DNA of 5,072 nt from contig JAIRXV010000333.1 of the NCBI GenBank assembly GCA_031268115.1, positions 1 to 5,072 of the forward strand, read 5' to 3'. Below the pieces are notes generated by a model that was not told the DNA's origin, did no database searches, and worked only from the letters and a program-made list of their open reading frames with translations. Each line of letters begins with the position of its first letter. The stretch's first letter is position 1. Position numbers and translations under genes: made by a program. The DNA is from Bifidobacteriaceae bacterium. Its GTDB lineage: Bacteria; Actinomycetota; Actinomycetes; Actinomycetales; WQXJ01. Shown here in pieces: positions 1 to 3,264 of the stretch.

Positions 1-1217
1 GGGGCCGTCGTGCCGCGCATCTCGGTGAGGCCGGTGGCGATCACCTCGGCGGCGCGGGTCAGCTCGCCTGGCCCGAGCGAACGGGCTTGATGGGTCAGCC
101 GTTCGCCCTGGTCTTGCGCCACATCTACCAGGTGGTCGTGAATCGCCTCCGGCACCGCCGCCACGATGATCAGATCGCGCAGCCGGGTGAGCAAATCCTC
201 GGCGAAGCGATGCGGGTCGAGGCCAATTTCGATCACTTTGTCTACTGCGGCGAAAACTCCCCTCGGATCGGCGGCGGAGATTGCGTCGATAATTTCGTCC
301 AGCAAACCCTCCGGGGTGTAGCCGAGCAGGCCAGCGGCTTGGGCATAGCCCACTCCCTGTTCACCGGCGCTGCCGAGCAGCTGGTCCAAGACCGACAGCG
401 AGTCGCGCACCGAGCCAGCGCCCGCGCGTACCACGAGCGGGAACACGGCAGGCTCGACCGTGATGCCCTCAGACGCGCAGACTTTCGCCAAATAGGCGCC
501 GAGCACTTTGGGAGGCACCAAACGGAATGGGTAATGGTGGGTGCGCGAGCGGATCGTAGGCAGCACTTTGTCCGGAGCGGTGGTGGCGAAGATGAATTTG
601 ACATGCTCGGGAGGCTCTTCGACCACCTTGAGCAGCGCGTTGAAGCCCTGGGTGGTGACCATATGGGCTTCATCGATGATGTAAATCTTGAAACGGCTGC
701 GCACTGGGGCGAAGAAGGCCCGCTCGCGCAAATCCCTGGCCTCGTCAACGCCGCCGTGGCTGGCGGCGTCTATCTCGATCACATCGATGGACCCCGGACC
801 GCCTCGGGCCAGATCGCGGCAAGACCCGCATTCGCCGCAGGGCACCGGGATCGGCCCCTGTTCGCAGTTGAGGGCGCGGGCGAGAATGCGCGCGGAAGTC
901 GTCTTGCCGCATCCGCGCGGACCCGAGAAGAGGTAGGCGTGGTTGACTTTGTTGTTGACCAGCGCCCGTTGCAAGGGTGCCGTCACATGCTCCTGACCGA
1001 TGATTTCGGCAAAAGTGTCTGGCCGGTAGCGGCGGTACAACGCCAGCGGGGCCTTCGCCCGATTAGCAGTGGCGACGGCGGCTGTCTCAGCCGTGACGCC
1101 GCCATCTCCCGCCGCTGGCGGGTCTTCCACCTCTGGCCCAGCCCCGAATAGGTCGGGGCCGTCCTGCTCCGGCGGAGCTTCGCCCCCACTGAGCAGATCG
1201 TCATCGCTTTCGTCCAC
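1..1217 (-). CDS. dnaX: DNA polymerase III subunit gamma/tau, C-terminus cut by window edge
   Basis: This is the clamp-loader ATPase that opens and loads the beta sliding clamp and, in its tau form, ties the loader to the polymerase core. About 405 codons are visible. Residues 58-66 read LALYRRYRP, the usual DnaX beginning. The Walker A motif GPRGCGKT is at 99-106. A zinc-binding cluster C118, C127, C130, C133 follows. Walker B IIDEAHM is at 180-186, and the SRC/arginine-finger region reads RSRTHHYPF. The rest is AAA+ lid and domain III; the tau-specific tail is missing because of the window edge. The start is GTG at 1217-1215: an in-frame TAG lies 12 nt upstream and no earlier start exists. 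No clear Shine-Dalgarno site precedes it, so translation may be leaderless or weakly initiated. The first 57 residues are an acidic, Pro/Gly/Ala-rich extension absent from typical DnaX. The identification is secure; the exact start is less so. Confidence 0.97.
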   Translation of the reverse strand, partial: MDESDDDLLSGGEAPPEQDGPDLFGAGPEVEDPPAAGDGGVTAETAAVATANRAKAPLALYRRYRPDTFAEIIGQEHVTAPLQRALVNNKVNHAYLFSGPRGCGKTTSARILARALNCEQGPIPVPCGECGSCRDLARGGPGSIDVIEIDAASHGGVDEARDLRERAFFAPVRSRFKIYIIDEAHMVTTQGFNALLKVVEEPPEHVKFIFATTAPDKVLPTIRSRTHHYPFRLVPPKVLGAYLAKVCASEGITVEPAVFPLVVRAGAGSVRDSLSVLDQLLGSAGEQGVGYAQAAGLLGYTPEGLLDEIIDAISAADPRGVFAAVDKVIEIGLDPHRFAEDLLTRLRDLIIVAAVPEAIHDHLVDVAQDQGERLTHQARSLGPGELTRAAEVIATGLTEMRGTTA

Positions 1218-1332
1218 AGGACAACTCTACGGCGTGCCACAGACAGTTCTTGAATTCCCACCCCCTCATCTTGAGATTGCAGTTGGCCGGGCCAGGCAGC
1301 AGTTGATTTCGATATCCGGTAGAGTTGTCACC

Positions 1333-1422
1333 GGTTCCTCCGCGCGACGGTACCTAGCCCAACTCCCCCAGGGTCGGAAGGCAGCAAGGGTAAGCAAGCT
1401 CTGCCGGGTGCGCGGGGGGCCG
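1333..1422 (+). ncRNA. ffs: Bacterial signal recognition particle RNA, small (4.5S) type
   Basis: This RNA binds Ffh (SRP54) to target membrane and secreted proteins cotranslationally. The domain IV core is visible as GGGTCGGAAGGCAGCAAGGG (1371-1390), carrying a GGAA tetraloop and the AGCA side of the symmetric internal loop. The outer helix is supported by CCTCCGCGC (1337-1345) pairing with GCGCGGGGG (1410-1418), nine pairs including G-U. The size fits the short, Alu-less SRP RNA of Actinomycetota. The ends are estimated from the helix and may be off by several bases. It lies divergent from dnaX, a common arrangement. I saw no convincing promoter, and no T-tract terminator follows. Confidence 0.9.
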
Positions 1423-1491
1423 CTCTTGAGTTTCCCCCTCCAGCCCTCACCCTCTGCCAAGCCCGCCAACACGGCGTGTCAAGCCGTTGAC

Positions 1492-1521
1492 TTGGAAGCT
1501 ACCCGGTCAAACGGGTATTCT
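1492..1521 (+). promoter_or_regulatory. Possible sigma70-type promoter of tRNA-Ser
   Basis: TTGGAA (1492-1497) and TATTCT (1516-1521) are separated by 18 nt. The -10-like box ends 7 nt before the first base of the tRNA, so transcription would start at or next to the mature 5' end. A better -35 match, TTGACT (1487-1492), has a 23-nt spacer and is too far away. A small inverted repeat, ACCCG (1501-1505) and CGGGT (1512-1516), sits in the spacer. This is a match by eye only. Confidence 0.4.
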
Positions 1522-1528
1522 CGCTCGT

Positions 1529-1616
1529 GGAGGATTCGCCTAGAGGCCTATGGCGCTCGCTTGGAAAGCGGGTTGGGTTCACGCCCTCACGAGTTCGAAT
1601 CTCGTATCCTCCGCCA
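1529..1616 (+). tRNA. tRNA-Ser (anticodon GGA), CCA encoded
   Basis: This is an 88-nt class II tRNA. The acceptor stem GGAGGAT (1529-1535) pairs with ATCCTCC (1606-1612), followed by discriminator G and an encoded CCA. The anticodon stem CTCGC/GCGGG frames the loop TTGGAAA, giving anticodon GGA at 1563-1565, which reads UCC and UCU serine codons. A long variable arm precedes the T arm ACGAG-TTCGAAT-CTCGT. The D-arm region CGCCTAGAGGCCTATGGCG is typical of tRNA-Ser. Its 3' end is immediately followed by accessory DNA with broken mobile genes, so it is a likely island attachment site. No second copy of the 3' end is present in the window. Confidence 0.97.
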
Positions 1617-1767
1617 GTGGTTTTGCCGTTTGACTAGGCACAATAGAGATAGCAGCCTGCCAAGTGTGCCGGGCGCGTACGTTATGAGTACGTGAACACC
1701 CGATCACGTCGAGTCTGACCCGAGACTTGAGCATGGCTTCGGCTGTCTCACCGGCCAGCGGGGAAAA
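1617..1767. other. Unassigned spacer between tRNA-Ser and the IS3 remnant
   Basis: I find no supported gene here on either strand. There is no recognisable tRNA terminator hairpin plus T-run and no duplicate of the tRNA 3' end. It may include the left junction of the inserted region and the decayed start of the IS3 orfB, which would follow orfA on the minus strand. After the last readable orfA codons, the minus strand gives MIFPAGR and a stop. This vaguely resembles the beginning of an OrfB, but it is too short to claim. Confidence 0.4.
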
Positions 1768-2060
1768 TCATTCCAGGCACCTCAGATTCGCCTGCGACAG
1801 GTATGCGCTGGCCTTCCCCAATATCTCGTTCCCCGAGCTCCAACTCCCCGATCCTGCGCAGCGCGGACGACAAGCGGTGCCTCTCCTCGGGGTCGCCCGG
1901 AGGCTCCAGGCCACGCCCCAAAAAGCCCGTGCCCTGAACCCAATTCGCCAAGGTCGTCTTCGCGACCCCCAAAACTCCGGCACACCTGCTTTTGCGCCAA
2001 TCCCGAGCGCACCAGACCGACAACGCCCCTATTAAACTCCTCAGAGCACTTCGATGACAT
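1768..2060 (-). pseudogene. IS3-family transposase OrfA remnant with two frameshifts
   Basis: OrfA of IS3 elements is the helix-turn-helix half of the transposase, normally fused to the integrase half (OrfB) by programmed frameshifting. Reading leftwards from ATG at 2060-2058, frame one gives MSSKCSEEFNRGVVGLVRSG then LAQKQVCRSF. Frame two continues with GVAKTTLANWVQ, then GLEPPGDPEERHRLSSALRR, then IGELEL. Frame three gives NEILGKASAYLSQANL. Joined, these follow the normal order of an actinobacterial IS3 OrfA: HTH, linker, leucine-zipper-like helix. The two shifts fall at homopolymer runs, around 1966-1974 and 1831-1834. A GGAAAAGGAAG Shine-Dalgarno-like site precedes the ATG. OrfB with its DDE residues is absent, so the element cannot move by itself. 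The family call is by recognition of the OrfA pattern; the subgroup is not determined. Confidence 0.85.
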
Positions 2061-2106
2061 TGGTTGCTTCCTTTTCCGACCAGCCTCCCACAGCCAACCA
2101 TCCCAG

Positions 2107-2211
2107 ATGCCAACCAAACAATCAGCAAACCCCAATGCGCAAAGTCCGGCGGCAGCACAAGGACGAGTCACCTATCTGAAACGCGTGGCTGAACTGGGAG
2201 GTAGACGGTGA
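2107..2211 (+). CDS. Hypothetical 34-residue peptide or surviving tail of a truncated gene
   Basis: I do not recognise this protein. The readable end is GRVTYLKRVAELGGRR, a basic amphipathic stretch that looks like real coding sequence. The first half is low-complexity (Ala, Gln, Asn, Pro). The ATG at 2107 lacks a good Shine-Dalgarno site, and the frame stays open upstream to 1939, through the IS3 remnant. The ORF may therefore be the 3' piece of a longer gene cut by the IS insertion. Its stop codon overlaps the next start as GTGA (2208-2211), the classic sign of translational coupling within an operon. Most of the support comes from this overlap and the sensible C-terminus. Confidence 0.45.
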   Translation: MPTKQSANPNAQSPAAAQGRVTYLKRVAELGGRR

Positions 2212-2348
2212 AGTGCAACAAGTGCGGGCGACCGCTCCATGATTGTCCGGCCTGCAACGGCGGTCGGCTGTCCGGCGAACTGTCGAAGTGTAGCAAGTGC
2301 AACGGCAGCCATCTGGTGTGCCCGGAGAACGAAGGTTACTGGAAGTGA
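2208..2348 (+). CDS. Small cysteine-rich zinc-ribbon protein, 46 residues
   Basis: The protein begins MKCNKCGRPLHDCPACNGG and ends HLVCPENEGYWK. Seven cysteines (3, 6, 13, 16, 28, 31, 38) form three CxxC knuckles plus one, with H11 and H35 nearby. The CPACNGG and CSKCNG pieces resemble the CxxCxGxG units of the DnaJ zinc domain, so it should bind one or two zinc ions. Its role is unknown; small zinc ribbons often contact nucleic acid or partner proteins. The GTG start at 2208 is fixed by an in-frame TAG at 2202-2204 and by GGGAGGT (2196-2202) five bases upstream. It overlaps the ORF before it by 4 nt and the ORF after it by 4 nt (GTGA at 2345-2348). The complete, regular Cys spacing argues that it is intact and selected. 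Confidence 0.75.
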   Translation: MKCNKCGRPLHDCPACNGGRLSGELSKCSKCNGSHLVCPENEGYWK

Positions 2349-2455
2349 TCAACTGGTGGCCTGACGCCATAGAACGAAACCGGGAGAAGGCCCACTCCCA
2401 CATCAGAAAGGAGGAAATGTGCAGAAGAGTATCGTCCTCGCCATCCTATGACTGA
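2345..2455 (+). CDS. Hypothetical 36-residue peptide, charged and Trp-containing
   Basis: I do not recognise this protein. It begins with a GTG that overlaps the stop of the zinc-ribbon gene as GTGA, and starts MINWWPDAIERNREKAHSHI. That section is a plausible amphipathic helix rich in Glu, Arg and Lys. The tail (RRVSSSPSYD) is less protein-like. A GAAGG element sits about 10 nt before the start. Its stop at 2453-2455 overlaps the next ATG by 8 nt (ATGACTGA). It could be a genuine micro-protein, or the first part of a longer gene that shifts into the following frame around 2400-2450. Confidence 0.45.
   Translation: MINWWPDAIERNREKAHSHIRKEEMCRRVSSSPSYD
2405..2414 (+). promoter_or_regulatory. 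Very strong Shine-Dalgarno sequence inside a coding frame
   Basis: AGAAAGGAGG matches ten consecutive bases of the expected anti-Shine-Dalgarno end of 16S rRNA. The nearest starts are ATG at 2417, which is in frame with the 36-residue ORF, and GTG at 2419. The GTG would encode a 10-residue peptide (MQKSIVLAIL) ending in an ATGA overlap with the 56-residue ORF. The ATG at 2448 lies 33 nt away, too far for direct initiation. The site may therefore load ribosomes that reach ATG 2448 through a short coupled leader. Confidence 0.5.
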
Positions 2456-2618
2456 CGCTCCGATGCGACGCGTGAAGATCCCCGAGAGTTGCTGGCGCGA
2501 GATCGTCCGGCTTAGGAACGAGGAGGGATGGGCTTGGGAAGTCAACGCTAAGAGACATGCGGCTATCACAACCGCCGCTAAAACCGCATTCAGTAAGGCA
2601 CGAACTATCGAATCGTGA
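2448..2618 (+). CDS. Hypothetical 56-residue protein with helix-turn-helix-like composition
   Basis: It begins MTDAPMRRVKIPESCWREIV and ends TAFSKARTIES. Residues 16-26 (WREIVRLRNEE) look like an amphipathic helix. Residues 27-52 (GWAWEVNAKRHAAITTAAKT and onward) have the spacing of a small DNA-binding helix-turn-helix of the kind with Gly-x-Ser/Thr turns. This is a resemblance only, and no family is assigned. The start ATG 2448 is chosen because it overlaps the preceding stop; ATG 2463 is an alternative. No Shine-Dalgarno site lies directly before it, so coupled translation is likely. The frame stays open back to 2373 without a start codon. It is basic overall and would act in the cytoplasm. 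Confidence 0.5.
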   Translation: MTDAPMRRVKIPESCWREIVRLRNEEGWAWEVNAKRHAAITTAAKTAFSKARTIES

Positions 2619-2866
2619 CCACTATAGGCACATCGAGGGTGCGGCCTGTGGAACGGCAGGTGTCAAGGACGAACCATCCAACACCTCCATCATCGAAGTG
2701 TTGCGACCACCAGTTGAATCCGCCAATGCTACCCGACTCCCCATAGAGGGAAGTTTCTCCACCCAGCCGTCAGGCAGCCTACCTCGACCGATGGCCTGCT
2801 GAAATATCGAGCGGATCGTTGTCAGATCAAGCTAGACCGATATGACGTGGTTACTCATTACTAGGC
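2619..2866. other. Unassigned region with no supported gene
   Basis: Both strands are open over much of this stretch. The plus frame reads through 2557-2802, and a minus frame runs from about 2850 to 2630, including IFQQAIGRGRLPDGWVEKLP. I recognise neither, and neither has a convincing start with a ribosome binding site. The segment lies between the micro-ORFs and the relaxase scrap and has visibly less G+C than dnaX or the methyltransferase gene. It may be decayed mobile-element sequence. Confidence 0.35.
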
Positions 2867-2870
2867 GTGA

Positions 2871-3175
2871 GTGCGTTTCGCGAACCTCGGCTACGCAGTA
2901 ACGGCCTATCGCGCTCAAGGCGTTACCATGGACACAAGCCACACCGTCGACACCGCCCGGACCCGCACGAGAACCTCTACGTCACCATGACCCGAGGCCG
3001 TTACGCCAACACAGCCCAACACGCCCTCGGCGGCGAAGCAACTGCGGCAGAACGGTGTCGCCACCGAGCGACAGCCCAAGCCCAGGATCGGGTCAACAAC
3101 ATCCACCAGGTGACCCCGCCTGACTCACACCTTGCGCTAGCCCCGCTGGCACGGTTAAGGAGCCATCTGGCATGA
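2871..3175 (+). pseudogene. Fragment of MobF (TrwC/TraA-type) conjugative relaxase-helicase, frameshifted
   Basis: MobF relaxases nick plasmid or ICE DNA at oriT and unwind it with a C-terminal RecD-like helicase for conjugative transfer. Only the end of that helicase survives. From 2871 one frame reads RFANLGYAVTAYRAQGVTMD and TSHTVDTART, the helicase motif with the conserved RAQG. The sequence then shifts frame near 2965-2972 and continues as ENLYVTMTRGRYANTA, the final helicase motif with the TRGR arginines. In intact relatives these two blocks are joined by a short TRENLYV-type link, so a 1-nt loss or 2-nt gain has broken the gene. An in-frame TGA lies immediately before 2871, and no nuclease domain is present. 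Sequence after about 3030 no longer resembles the family clearly; the frame ends at 3175. Confidence 0.82.
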
Positions 3176-3183
3176 TGCTGTGA

Positions 3184-3223
3184 GGCTCGACGCGAGCCCG
3201 AATCGCCCGCCTCGGAGCGAGGC
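3184..3223 (+). repeat. Tandem pair of 6-bp GC-rich hairpins upstream of the methyltransferase
   Basis: GGCTCG-ACG-CGAGCC (3184-3198) and GCCTCG-GAG-CGAGGC (3209-3223) are two perfect six-pair stems with 3-nt loops, 10 nt apart, and share the CTCG/CGAG core. They end 41 nt before the methyltransferase start. With no T-run after them they are not a standard terminator. They could be an operator for repeated binding of a dimeric regulator, an mRNA leader structure, or chance in GC-rich DNA. Confidence 0.45.
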
Positions 3224-3264
3224 TGCCGATAGGATGAAGGGGTTGCCAAAGGAAGTGAACAGAC

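Noticed and set aside
87..1151. Plus-strand 354-codon open frame
   Set aside because: It is the antisense shadow of dnaX. The minus strand has Walker A, Walker B and zinc motifs in one continuous frame; the plus product has no recognisable domain.
1303..1325. TTGATT and TAGAGT as a promoter for ffs
   Set aside because: The spacer is only 11 nt, too short for a sigma70-type promoter.
1417..1437. GGGG...CCCC pairing after ffs as a terminator
   Set aside because: The loop is long, there is no T-run, and the G-run is needed for the SRP RNA outer stem.
1069..1695. Plus-strand 208-codon open frame
   Set aside because: It runs through the dnaX start, the SRP RNA and the tRNA gene, so it cannot be a real protein gene.
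2557..2802. Plus-strand 81-codon open frame
   Set aside because: It starts inside the 56-residue ORF without a ribosome binding site, and the product is low in recognisable structure.
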